From Desertifilum tharense IPPAS B-1220 (lineage in GTDB: Bacteria; Cyanobacteriota; Cyanobacteriia; Cyanobacteriales; Desertifilaceae), in the NCBI RefSeq assembly GCF_001746915.1, contig NZ_MJGC01000066.1:124001-188000 (forward strand): a DNA stretch of 64,000 bases, written 5' to 3'. The notes below the pieces were generated by a model. The model ran no database searches, was not told the DNA's origin, and saw nothing but the letters and a program-made list of their open reading frames with translations. How positions within the stretch are numbered: position 1 is the first letter of the stretch; each line of letters begins with the position of its first letter. Below, in pieces: positions 1-13,017 of this stretch. Both the position numbers and the translations under genes were made by a program.

Positions 1-24
1 GCTCCTGGCTTCCTTGCTTGCTTG

Positions 25-3000
25 CTTCAATGGGGCTACACCTTAACGATGTAGTAATGCTTCAATGGGCTACACCTTGTGAGTGTAGTACGCTTCAATG
101 GGGCTACACCTTAACGATGTAGTATAACGGGGCAGATGCACCTGCCATTTTTTCAAAAGGAACTTCAATGGGGCTACACCTTAACGATGTAGTATAACGC
201 TCGATCAGAAGTGCAGCCCGGATGCACTCCAAACTTCAATGGGGCTACACCTTAACGATGTAGTATAACTCAAGCCGATCCGCGCCCCTATGCCGCCCAA
301 CTCACTTCAATGGGGCTACACCTTAACGATGTAGTATAACAGTTTGGCGCAGTGAGTGAGCGATATCCTCTTGCGCTTCAATGGGGCTACACCTTAACGA
401 TGTAGTATAACGGTAAATTAGATACTGTGAATTCTTGCGAGACTTGCTTCAATGGGGCTACACCTTAACGATGTAGTATAACAGCAGCCCCCCTTCTTTT
501 TAGGAATTGATTCGATGCTTCAATGGGGCTACACCTTAACGATGTAGTATAACTTGGAGTATCCCGGCGATCCAAGCTGGAATTATGAGACTTCAATGGG
601 GCTACACCTTAACGATGTAGTATAACGTCCTTAACTGACACCACAGTTGTCTTGGGATTGCTGGGTACTTCAATGGGGCTACACCTTAACGATGTAGTAT
701 AACTTGTTGACGTTGGCTGTAGGGGCGATTGCTGTTGCACTTCAATGGGGCTACACCTTAACGATGTAGTATAACATGTCAATCGGTTGGTGACGGTAGC
801 GGCATACCCGGCTTCAATGGGGCTACACCTTAACGATGTAGTATAACCTTCTGTGCGAATGACACCGCTTGAAGCTCTGGATTTGCTTCAATGGGGCTAC
901 ACCTTAACGATGTAGTATAACGCCCTTTCTTCAGGTTAACTTCCTCGCCCAGGCGGGCTTCAATGGGGCTACACCTTAACGATGTAGTATAACTTGTGAT
1001 TTATTCACAGTGATAGCGTAGTTGTAAGAGCTTCAATGGGGCTACACCTTAACGATGTAGTATAACTTATAAGAAAAATTCCGAATCTCCTTATCGCGCT
1101 GCGCTTCAATGGGTCTACACCTTAACGATGTAGTATAACGAGATGATCGGGCATCCTTTGATGAAGTTTGGCAGCTTCAATGGGGCTACACCTTAACGAT
1201 GTAGTATAACCCCTGAAATTAAGGTGCATATCGTTATGGATATGGCTTCAATGGGGCTACACCTTAACGATGTAGTATAACCGTGAATGGTACAAATATA
1301 GACTTGCAGGTAAAAAAGGCTTCAATGGGGCTACACCTTAACGATGTAGTATAACTTGCAATGTTTTACTCTTAAAGAAGAAGCCAACTTGGATGCTTCA
1401 ATGGGGCTACACCTTAACGATGTAGTATAACTCGTAGACGCGCAGATATGCATCGGATTTACGGCGCTTCAATGGGGCTACACCTTAACGATGTAGTATA
1501 ACCAGGATGGTGGTTGGTTAGCTCGCACGTCTGGGCTTCAATGGGGCTACACCTTAACGATGTAGTATAACGAGTGTTACCAGAGGGGATTCTGAAGACA
1601 ATTCAGCTTCAATGGGGCTACACCTTAACGATGTAGTATAACCCGCCTATCACCTGCTCAGGGTATCCGATCGGATAGCTTCAATGGGGCTACACCTTAA
1701 CGATGTAGTATAACCCGATTGTCTGTTCAGAGAATCGTGGTTTTCGGTTGTGCTTCAATGGGGCTACACCTTAACGATGTAGTATAACATTTCTATAATG
1801 GAATCCTCAGAAATTTCCAATTGCTTCAATGGGGCTACACCTTAACGATGTAGTATAACCAGTTTACGCGATCGCTCATCGAGGCGAGTTTGTGAGCTTC
1901 AATGGGGCTACACCTTAACGATGTAGTATAACAAGTCCATTAATTAAAATCTTGCTATGAATTTTTCGTGCTTCAATGGGGCTACACCTTAACGATGTAG
2001 TATAACTTGCAAATATGACAGAACTCTTCGATAGCGTTCCGCTTCAATGGGGCTACACCTTAACGATGTAGTATAACAAGGGGCGGCGCACTCCCTGGCA
2101 GGTATACCGCGCTTCAATGGGGCTACACCTTAACGATGTAGTATAACACTCTTACTGGGCATTCTGGATTCATGCAACACAAGCTTCAATGGGGCTACAC
2201 CTTAACGATGTAGTATAACATTATGACTAAACCGCAGTGGGTCTCCACAAAAGGCTTCAATGGGGCTACACCTTAACGATGTAGTATAACAGCCCGATTC
2301 CTCACAGGAGGGATGCTGGCAACAGCTTCAATGGGGCTACACCTTAACGATGTAGTATAACGAGCCGAGGGCTGAGGCCGCCGCAGCAGAACGAGGCTTC
2401 AATGGGGCTACACCTTAACGATGTAGTATAACCTAGAAACCTCGTAGGGAAGGCTAAAAGGTCCATCGCTTCAATGGGGCTACACCTTAACGATGTAGTA
2501 TAACGATTGGTTGAATAAATCGGCGGCGGCCACTAATTCAGCTTCAATGGGGCTACACCTTAACGATGTAGTATAACATAGCAATCTATTTTATTCTTCT
2601 TCTCAGGAGCGCTTCAATGGGGCTACACCTTAACGATGTAGTATAACCTCCAATAGGTTGAAAAATTTTGCCAGGGCCACTGGCAGCGCTTCAATGGGGC
2701 TACACCTTAACGATGTAGTATAACGGGTCCGCCCCGGAATCGGCTCACCTACCGGGACATCTGCAAGCTTCAATGGGGCTACACCTTAACGATGTAGTAT
2801 AACACTAGGAGGCGTTTCATTGAAGTCACTGTGACTGTCAAGCTTCAATGGGGCTACACCTTAACGATGTAGTATAACTTTTTTTCCTTGGGGCGACCCG
2901 CACCGGGACGACGTGACTGTCAAGCTTCAATGGGGCTACACCTTAACGATGTAGTATAACCCTTCGTATTCAGCGCCACAGTCATCGCAAAAATACTTCA

Positions 3001-3031
3001 ATGGGGCTACACCTTAACGATGTAGTATAAC
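25..3031 (-). CRISPR. CRISPR array, type I-G associated, 41 full repeats and 40 spacers
   Basis: The 36-bp repeat reads on the plus strand from CTTCAATGGGG to TATAAC. On the minus strand it begins GTTATACTACATC and ends TGTAGCCCCATTGAAG. I count 41 full-length units from 93-128 to 2996-3031 and 40 spacers of 33-46 bp, mostly 34-38. All are identical as read except one with G to T at 1114. Two shortened, diverged units (25-56 and 60-90) sit at the left with only 2-3 bp between units, as expected of a worn trailer end. Each repeat can fold as CTACA / 9-nt loop / TGTAG. The GTT...GAAG form, the decayed left end and the minus-strand cas genes agree on minus-strand transcription, with the leader at the right. 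Some 33 spacers begin with C and 7 with T in crRNA sense. Confidence 0.98.
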
Positions 3032-3290
3032 TGCGGCAACCTGAAAGCCTGATGATATGGAGTTTTCCAGGTACGGTTGCGCGGCGAGGGGGGGAGAAGT
3101 CCATTTTGGGAAATAATCGCCCGAAAATAGAAAATACAGAAACGACGAAACGCTTATCAGATAAGCATTTTGGCATTTGCGCGAGGCAAAATTTCTGTAA
3201 AATCGCCCACAGCCTTATTATTCCAGGGTTTGGGGCATATTGTCGAGCAGCATTCATTCTACACCCACCCCTCCGCGCAGCAAGAGCGAT
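3032..3290 (-). promoter_or_regulatory. Putative CRISPR leader and array promoter
   Basis: This 259-bp stretch lies between the csb2 stop and the least-decayed array end, where a leader should be if the array is read on the minus strand. A candidate sigma-70-type promoter on the minus strand has TCGACA at 3246-3241 and AATAAT at 3222-3217 with an 18-bp spacer. That would start transcription roughly 180 bp before the first repeat. Short open frames here on both strands lack supporting signals and I do not call them genes. Leader assignment is by position and orientation only. Confidence 0.5.
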
Positions 3291-8066
<4,776 letters not shown>

Positions 8067-8078
8067 AGGTTTTTACCC

Positions 8079-10460
8079 TTAAGATTGATGACGCTGCGAT
8101 CCGCGCCAGTCTGCAACGCGAATCAGAGTTTCTAGATATGCCAGTCTAAACGGGCCATATTTTTCCAAAAGCGCGATCGCACTCGCCCCCCAAGAGAGTT
8201 CGCCTTCAGCTTGTTTACCCAAGCGCATACATTGCAAAGAAAGCACCTGTTGAGGAATTTTCAACCCATTTCCTAAATCAATTTCAGCCACAGGATCGGG
8301 AACCCAGTCACCCTCATGCACCCCTAGCGCGTAGAGTTCAATCGATTTATCTGGAGGAGGTGTTTCATAAGGGCGCGGTTGAATAGTCATCCGCACCTTT
8401 CCGTGATGGCAGGCAACCAGGTAGGCTAAGAGAAACTCTTCAGATAGGGCGATCGCCAACAACGCGCTCACCAACTCATGGCGGAACCCCCGACGATCTG
8501 AGGACATCTGAGAGCGATCTTCTGGTTTTTGATAATTATGGTCAGATTTTGCCCAAAACTCTGAACCAACCCGCTCAGGGCGATTGTAGGTGAGTTTCCT
8601 TTGAAATTCGGGATGCGCTTTCCCTGCATCATGCCATCGCGCCGCTTTGATGATTAAATCTCTAGGAAAGTCAGCTTCTGTTGCAATCTCGCCGAGATCC
8701 TGACATAACTTTTCGATTTCTTCCGCCACATCCTGAGAATGCTGGCGTAGCGTCACAAACTCACCGATATAGCTCAGATCGTCTCGACTGTCGTTATCCA
8801 ATAGCTCAAAAGCTCGAACGCTGTAAACTGAGGTGGGAACCTGTTTAGGATTCCCTGTAAAACCCAACTCTGTCTCATATCCCCCCGCTTGGGTATGCAA
8901 TAACAAGGACATTCCGGGGTAAAGGTAACTCACCCGTTGCCATGTCGCCTTCACCCGATCCCAAACCCAAGCCGAATGCTGATTTTTGACCTTATCCAGC
9001 AGTTCTTTAGCCCGAACCAAACTCACGCGACACAGTTCATCTTGTTGCAAACTTCCCCACTCAGACGGGGGTTCATCGTCATCCCAGGTCCTCCAGGCGA
9101 TCGCAATATCGGTTTCTGGCGTATCCCGAATAAAAGAAGACACATCCAGATCGTGTCCTGCTAAGTCTGTTGTGGTATCAAATAATTGCAGTAAATCTCG
9201 CTGACGGGGAATCAACCCTTCAGGCGGTTGAACAGGCGTATTTTCTAGAGAAGATAGCGTACAAGGCCCCACATCGGTTAGCGATCGCAAAATCTCTTTA
9301 GCTGCTTGTAAAGCTTGCGGATCGTAGGGTGCAGAAACGTCCTTTTTCTCAATGTCCTGAAGATCGATCCAATAAACTTGAGCGGTTTGCGAATCTTTGC
9401 CCATCCGATTACAACGCCCAAAACGCTGTACCATAGACGACCAAGGTGCTAATTCTGTGAATAAAACCCGCGCCGACAGATCGACACCCGCTTCTACAGT
9501 CTGAGTCGCCACCACAATTCCCGTAAGATGCTCTGCACTCAAACGCTCATTTAAGGCTTGGCGTTCTGAAGGACGAAAGCGAGAATGAATTAACAAAACA
9601 GGCTCATCCGGTGCTTGTTTTTTCAAGGCTGCATAAACCGTTTGAGCGCGGTTGACTTGGTTGCAAATAACCAAGGTTAAGCTTCCCGGCTGATGAACTT
9701 GCAAGATTTGAGCAGCTAGCGTTTTTCCATAGTTGCTATCTTTACGCGAGTAGGCAACTTGAGCTTGAAATAGTGGCTTTTTGGCTTCCCATCGCTGTTT
9801 AAGGGTGGGATGCTGCAAATCTGCATCTGCTAATTCTAAACGCTGGTTGAAGTCTGGCTGATAGTCTACTGTGGCCAGAAATTCCGGGTTCAGGGTTGCA
9901 CTCATCCAGAGCGATCGCGCTTGACCGCAGGTGTTAAACTTTTCCCGAAAGCCTTGTAATTGTGCCGTTGTTTGCAAACCCGCCCCCATTAATTGCACTT
10001 CGTCCATCACCCACAAACAATCGTTATTCAGTAGGGCGAAATGAACGGGCCATTTATAGCGGCTCATGCTATAACCCCGATTCAGGGCGCGGCTGAGGAG
10101 TTGATCCTGGGTACCAATAATGATGCAGTTTCGATCGGGATATTCTTCCCAGTTGTTGCTAACAGCCCCTCCCATCAGCAGGTGAATATCAACATCCTCA
10201 TCTTTTAACCATGCTTGGGCGTTCTGGTAGGTTTGCTCTACAAGCGATCGCATCGGTAAACAATACACTAAACGTCGAGGTGTCTGCTCTGGAAAGTTGC
10301 GCCTGCGCCAAAACCAACCTAATATCGCGGTTGCTGTTTTCCCCGCCCCCGTCATTACGCTTAAGAAAAGTGGCAGATCCGCAGATAAGGCGAAGCGTTC
10401 TTGATAGGGAAATGGCGGCTTACCTGTGACTGACTCAAACCAGTCTGAAAACTCGCTCAT
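8079..10460 (-). CDS. cas3: CRISPR-associated helicase-nuclease Cas3 with C-terminal HD domain
   Basis: The 793-aa product has an N-terminal superfamily 2 helicase: Walker A TGAGKT near residues 37-42, a DEVQ box at about 153-156, SATL near 187-190, and motif VI QRFGRCNR near 345. The HD nuclease domain lies at the C-terminus, with WHDAGK near residue 605 and CHHGK further on. Helicase first and HD last is the order known for type I-G/I-U Cas3, the reverse of most Cas3 proteins. It would be recruited by Cascade to unwind and degrade target DNA. AAGGTAG just upstream of the ATG is a plausible ribosome-binding site. It heads the csx17-csb1-csb2 run. Confidence 0.93.
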   Translation of the reverse strand: MSEFSDWFESVTGKPPFPYQERFALSADLPLFLSVMTGAGKTATAILGWFWRRRNFPEQTPRRLVYCLPMRSLVEQTYQNAQAWLKDEDVDIHLLMGGAVSNNWEEYPDRNCIIIGTQDQLLSRALNRGYSMSRYKWPVHFALLNNDCLWVMDEVQLMGAGLQTTAQLQGFREKFNTCGQARSLWMSATLNPEFLATVDYQPDFNQRLELADADLQHPTLKQRWEAKKPLFQAQVAYSRKDSNYGKTLAAQILQVHQPGSLTLVICNQVNRAQTVYAALKKQAPDEPVLLIHSRFRPSERQALNERLSAEHLTGIVVATQTVEAGVDLSARVLFTELAPWSSMVQRFGRCNRMGKDSQTAQVYWIDLQDIEKKDVSAPYDPQALQAAKEILRSLTDVGPCTLSSLENTPVQPPEGLIPRQRDLLQLFDTTTDLAGHDLDVSSFIRDTPETDIAIAWRTWDDDEPPSEWGSLQQDELCRVSLVRAKELLDKVKNQHSAWVWDRVKATWQRVSYLYPGMSLLLHTQAGGYETELGFTGNPKQVPTSVYSVRAFELLDNDSRDDLSYIGEFVTLRQHSQDVAEEIEKLCQDLGEIATEADFPRDLIIKAARWHDAGKAHPEFQRKLTYNRPERVGSEFWAKSDHNYQKPEDRSQMSSDRRGFRHELVSALLAIALSEEFLLAYLVACHHGKVRMTIQPRPYETPPPDKSIELYALGVHEGDWVPDPVAEIDLGNGLKIPQQVLSLQCMRLGKQAEGELSWGASAIALLEKYGPFRLAYLETLIRVADWRGSQRHQS

Positions 10461-10489
10461 AAGCTACCTTGTTGAGTTAAATTCTACTG

Positions 10490-10522
10490 AAAAAGCTCCC
10501 TCGATCTATCTCAAGAGAGCTT
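10490..10522 (-). terminator. Possible attenuator hairpin just before cas3
   Basis: On the minus strand AAGCTCTC (10522-10515) can pair with GGGAGCTT (10500-10493), including one U-G pair and a 14-nt loop, followed by a run of T to 10490. It sits 30 bp before the cas3 start and after the small upstream gene. It could end or attenuate transcription entering the cas operon. The T run is short, so this is a weak terminator at best. Confidence 0.4.
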
Positions 10523-10530
10523 GTGATAAT

Positions 10531-10704
10531 CTAATCGTCACTTAAATCTCGGTAGTCTGCCCAAGATTGCCCATCGCTACTCCACGGGGAAGGCGAGCAT
10601 TCCACAACATCCAAGCGACTTTCCAGTGCATCAATTCTCCGCAATAGCTCAAGTACCCAATCGTCTTGAGGCTCTTGAGGGTAAGGCCGATTATCTTCTA
10701 TCAT
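10531..10704 (-). CDS. Small 57-aa acidic coiled-coil-like protein upstream of cas3
   Basis: A 57-codon frame on the minus strand starts MIEDNRPYPQEPQDDW and continues with LELLRRIDALESRLD, a heptad-like amphipathic stretch, then an acidic tail ending DLSDD. I do not recognise a named family; short cyanobacterial proteins with similar 'LLRRIDALE' segments feel familiar, but I cannot confirm this. No strong Shine-Dalgarno is seen before the ATG, yet the frame is clean and lies between the presumed cas promoter and cas3. It may be the first gene of the cas transcript. It could also be the main target gene of the crRNA-like element upstream. Confidence 0.5.
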   Translation of the reverse strand: MIEDNRPYPQEPQDDWVLELLRRIDALESRLDVVECSPSPWSSDGQSWADYRDLSDD

Positions 10705-10731
10705 GGTGTCAATATTAATAACAACGTTACG

Positions 10732-10773
10732 TCTCTTGGGCAGTTTATCTGCCCAAGAGATTTTTGTCTTTTT
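10732..10773 (+). terminator. Strong 12-bp hairpin with T-rich tail on plus strand
   Basis: A perfect 12-bp stem pairs TCTCTTGGGCAG (10732-10743) with CTGCCCAAGAGA (10749-10760) around a 5-nt loop. It is followed on the plus strand by TTTTTGTCTTTTT. It has the form of a plus-strand Rho-independent terminator, although no plus-strand gene precedes it. On the minus strand it lies in the presumed 5' leader of the small gene, 28 bp before its ATG. It may stop antisense transcription or structure the leader RNA. Confidence 0.65.
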
Positions 10774-10782
10774 CAGAAATAA

Positions 10783-10861
10783 CTTAAAGTACCTTGTTTT
10801 GTCAAGTTTAGTTAGAAATTTTGAATATTATTATTTTATGTCTTACTGCTATCACAATAAC
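10783..10861 (-). promoter_or_regulatory. Presumed cas-operon promoter region with pseudo-spacer target
   Basis: Two candidate promoter signals lie on the minus strand. TAAAAT at 10838-10833 matches the -10 consensus at five of six bases but has a poor -35. TTGACA at 10805-10800 is a perfect -35 but has only a weak TTATTT-type -10 after 17 bp. Overlapping the first is the stretch 10858-10836 that the pseudo-spacer of the neighbouring crRNA-like RNA matches at 17 of 23 positions. It is preceded by GTT (10861-10859) in the PAM position. Cascade bound here would cover the TAAAAT element. Confidence 0.5.
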
Positions 10862-10887
10862 AGTAAAAAATAGTTGCCATAAGTCAG

Positions 10888-11009
10888 AAAAAGGGGCTGC
10901 ACTGTTAGAGTGCAGAATAAAATTTGTACAGACTTATGGCACACAGCCATGACAATGCTTCAATGGGGCCACGTCTGAGACATGGAAAGGGTGTAAGACC
11001 CTATCTATA
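10888..11009 (-). ncRNA. Candidate CreR/CreA-like crRNA regulator with a solitary diverged CRISPR repeat
   Basis: On the minus strand 10993-10958 forms a 36-nt repeat-like unit. Its last 12 bases, GCCCCATTGAAG, equal the array repeat, but its stem-loop is different: CCATGTC / TCA / GACGTGG, seven pairs with one U-G. That pair is intact only in minus-strand RNA. It is followed by C, the base most spacers start with, then a spacer-like stretch from 10956. No second repeat follows. A 7-bp hairpin (10915-10897) with CCCCTTTTT ends the unit, and an outer 10-bp pairing (10940-10931 with 10886-10877) could enclose it, followed by T6. TATAGA at 11009-11004 is a possible -10. The neighbouring cas promoter matches the pseudo-spacer. 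Function is inferred. Confidence 0.65.
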
Positions 11010-11064
11010 AGGATCGCACATTCCCGCCCCTAGCGATAGAGGTTAGCGGCTGTTGTTGAGCAAT

Positions 11065-11094
11065 AAAAAAGGGTAAAGACTAAGCTCTACCCTT
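11065..11094 (-). terminator. Rho-independent terminator of the PEP-CTERM gene
   Basis: On the minus strand AAGGGTA (11094-11088) pairs with TACCCTT (11075-11069), followed by a T6 run (11070-11065). It lies about 50 bp after the stop of the PEP-CTERM gene and insulates the crRNA-like element from it. Confidence 0.8.
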
Positions 11095-11140
11095 GCAAGA
11101 ACACCTTTACCTTACTTTTCACGACTCAACCTGCACGTGA

Positions 11141-11893
11141 CTAGCTGGCAGTTTGGGACTGTTTGCGCTTGCGAGTCGCGATCGCACCTGCACCTAAGCT
11201 TAAAGCCAGAACCATTCCGGGTTCGGGAACTGATTCAGTTTCCGGAGAAGTTCCCACCTTGATTTGATAAGCCAAGTTAGAACCCGTGGGTCTGGTTCCC
11301 GTCCAAGTCATAATTGAAGTACCTGTCAGGGTAAACGGTCCGGTTAACCCGCTGACTCGCAGATAATCAATATCGCTATTGAGGAGGCTGTCATAGGTGG
11401 AAGAGAGGAGAGAACCTAAACTCTTGCCGTTTAACAGCAGGTTGGTTAACTCCATTGAAGATTGAGCGGTGATGTTCCCTTGAGCATCTTTGCGGGTGGC
11501 TGCGCGGGTGCGGAGGAAAATATCGGTGACAGGGCCGCTAAATGCTGTGCTGCTGAGGGTTTGACCGCCGACAATGTAGTTAACGAGGTTGCCTGTGTAT
11601 TCTAGAATAAAATCTACAGGCGTACCGCTTTGCCAAGTGCGATGTCCTTGAGCGACGGGTGCAAAGGCGGCGTTGTTAATGCCGAGTTCGCGATCGCCAT
11701 TGTTTGCATTATTCCCGATCCGGCTTTCAGCAACAAACAGTTCTGTAAACTCGCCGGTGTTGAGTAGATTAATGAATTCAGTATCAGTGAAACTCGGCGA
11801 ACTGCTGAGGGTAAAGGCTTGAGCCGCCGCAGGAACTGATACAAATCCTAAAGTTGCCAGCGCTAGGGAAAATGCAAGTTTGTTGAGTTTCAT
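11141..11893 (-). CDS. PEP-CTERM sorting-signal exported protein, copy 1
   Basis: The 250-aa product has an N-terminal signal peptide (hydrophobic run to about residue 26, ending AAAQA) and a C-terminal SVPEPG motif, a short hydrophobic stretch and a basic tail TRKRK. This tripartite tail marks proteins handled by the exosortase/PEP-CTERM export system. The middle has a beta-rich look with FVAESRIGNNANNGDREL and FLRTRAA. It may belong to one of the 'choice-of-anchor' families, possibly W, but I am unsure. The next gene upstream is a paralog of the same size and layout. Its role is unknown; surface or extracellular matrix is likely. A clear terminator follows. Confidence 0.85.
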   Translation of the reverse strand: MKLNKLAFSLALATLGFVSVPAAAQAFTLSSSPSFTDTEFINLLNTGEFTELFVAESRIGNNANNGDRELGINNAAFAPVAQGHRTWQSGTPVDFILEYTGNLVNYIVGGQTLSSTAFSGPVTDIFLRTRAATRKDAQGNITAQSSMELTNLLLNGKSLGSLLSSTYDSLLNSDIDYLRVSGLTGPFTLTGTSIMTWTGTRPTGSNLAYQIKVGTSPETESVPEPGMVLALSLGAGAIATRKRKQSQTAS

Positions 11894-12267
11894 AAGTCCA
11901 GAGAACCGTAATAATACTGAGATAAATTGGCGCGATTCAAGTGTAGATTCATACCCTTTACTATTCCTAGCTAAACGGATATTGCCTCAATTGCCCAGTG
12001 TAAAACTGCTGAATTTATTCAAACTTTACGCGAGAATCGTTCTAGGATACTGGGGTTCAAAAGGATGGAGGCTAGCAAGCGCAACGGGGAGAACTCTTGC
12101 AAAAGCCCAAAGTGGGATTGAGTCGGATTTCGCGGTATCTTTAAAAACCAAAAAAGCCAAATGCGATCGCACTTGGCTTACACAACCTCCAGTTAAGGTT
12201 TTCTATCGTTGTACTCAGTAAGGTTAGGACAGAAGTGAACTGCTCAAAGGATGAGACTCACTCGGTT
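11894..12267. other. Intergenic spacer between the two PEP-CTERM genes
   Basis: I see no convincing gene in these 374 bp. It contains the terminator of the upstream PEP-CTERM paralog (12155-12178) and presumably the promoter of copy 1 on the minus strand. A plus-strand frame starting near 11880 lacks a ribosome site and family features. Confidence 0.6.
12149..12178 (-). terminator. HIP1-centred Rho-independent terminator
   Basis: On the minus strand AGCCAA (12178-12173) pairs with TTGGCT (12160-12155). The intervening sequence is itself the self-complementary TGCGATCGCA, extending the stem with one mismatch. A T6 run follows (12154-12149). It serves the PEP-CTERM copy 2 gene that stops at 12268. 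The HIP1 octamer forms the tip of the hairpin. Confidence 0.75.
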
Positions 12268-13017
12268 TTAACTCAGCACTTTGCTAGGGTTGCCAGATTT
12301 CCGTTTGCGTTTCTGGAAGCTCATCAGGGCTGCACCCCCTGCTAAACTGAGTACCAAGCTCGGTTCGGGTACCGTTTCGGGATCGTCAGGGGTGACGCGT
12401 CCGACTTTGATTTGATAGGCGAGTTGGGAGTTCTGCGGTGGCTCGTTTGCCCAGGCTAAGGTAGCTTTACCCACTAAAGTAAAGATATCGGGGACATCCG
12501 TAATTTGCAGATAGTTGATCTCGTTAGCACCGCCTGAACTTGCTGAAATTAGCCCTGGAATTTCAATCCCGTTTAAGAATAAGTCGCTCAACATTACGAC
12601 AACAGTATCCCCAGTTGCACGAGTTCGCAGAAAGAGATCTGTAAACGGTCCGCTAAAGATGTCGCTGCTGAGTAATTCTCCACCCAGCCAGTAGTTAACG
12701 AGACTGCCAGTATACTCTAGGGTAAAGTCAACCGCTTCGCCCGTTTCCCAGATGCGCTGACCTTGAGCAACGGGTAGTAGGTTATTATCAGCGTCAAGTA
12801 AATCAAATTCTTGAGTTCCATTCAGGGCATTGTTGCCGATTCGTCCTTGAGCCACGAAGGTTTCCGTAAATTTGCCGCTGTCAATCAGTTGCTGAAACTG
12901 GCTGTCGGTTAGGTCTGGACGGGGAATAAAACTAATGGCGTTAGCAGTAGCGGGCGCAAAGGTTACTCCCAAAGTTGCCAGCAAAACGGGGTAGACAAAT
13001 CTTAGGTTTTTTATCAT
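12268..13017 (-). CDS. PEP-CTERM sorting-signal exported protein, copy 2
   Basis: The 249-aa product parallels copy 1 along its length: a signal peptide ending near ATANA, then FVAQGRIGNNALNGTQEFDL, VDFTLEYTGSLVNYWLGG, FLRTRATG, and a C-terminal TVPEPS with hydrophobic segment and basic KRKRK tail. The two genes look like a tandem duplication that has diverged substantially. Export and membrane processing by the exosortase system is inferred from the tail. Function is unknown. An unusual set of alternating AAGTGA half-sites lies about 20 bp upstream of its start. Confidence 0.85.
   Translation of the reverse strand: MIKNLRFVYPVLLATLGVTFAPATANAISFIPRPDLTDSQFQQLIDSGKFTETFVAQGRIGNNALNGTQEFDLLDADNNLLPVAQGQRIWETGEAVDFTLEYTGSLVNYWLGGELLSSDIFSGPFTDLFLRTRATGDTVVVMLSDLFLNGIEIPGLISASSGGANEINYLQITDVPDIFTLVGKATLAWANEPPQNSQLAYQIKVGRVTPDDPETVPEPSLVLSLAGGAALMSFQKRKRKSGNPSKVLS

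Noticed and set aside
25..3031. Protein-coding content inside the array
   Set aside because: The regular 36-bp repeat with unique spacers explains the region fully.
10888..11009. tracrRNA of a class 2 system
   Set aside because: The neighbours are class 1 genes with their own Cas6-type enzyme, and the element carries a handle, not an anti-repeat.
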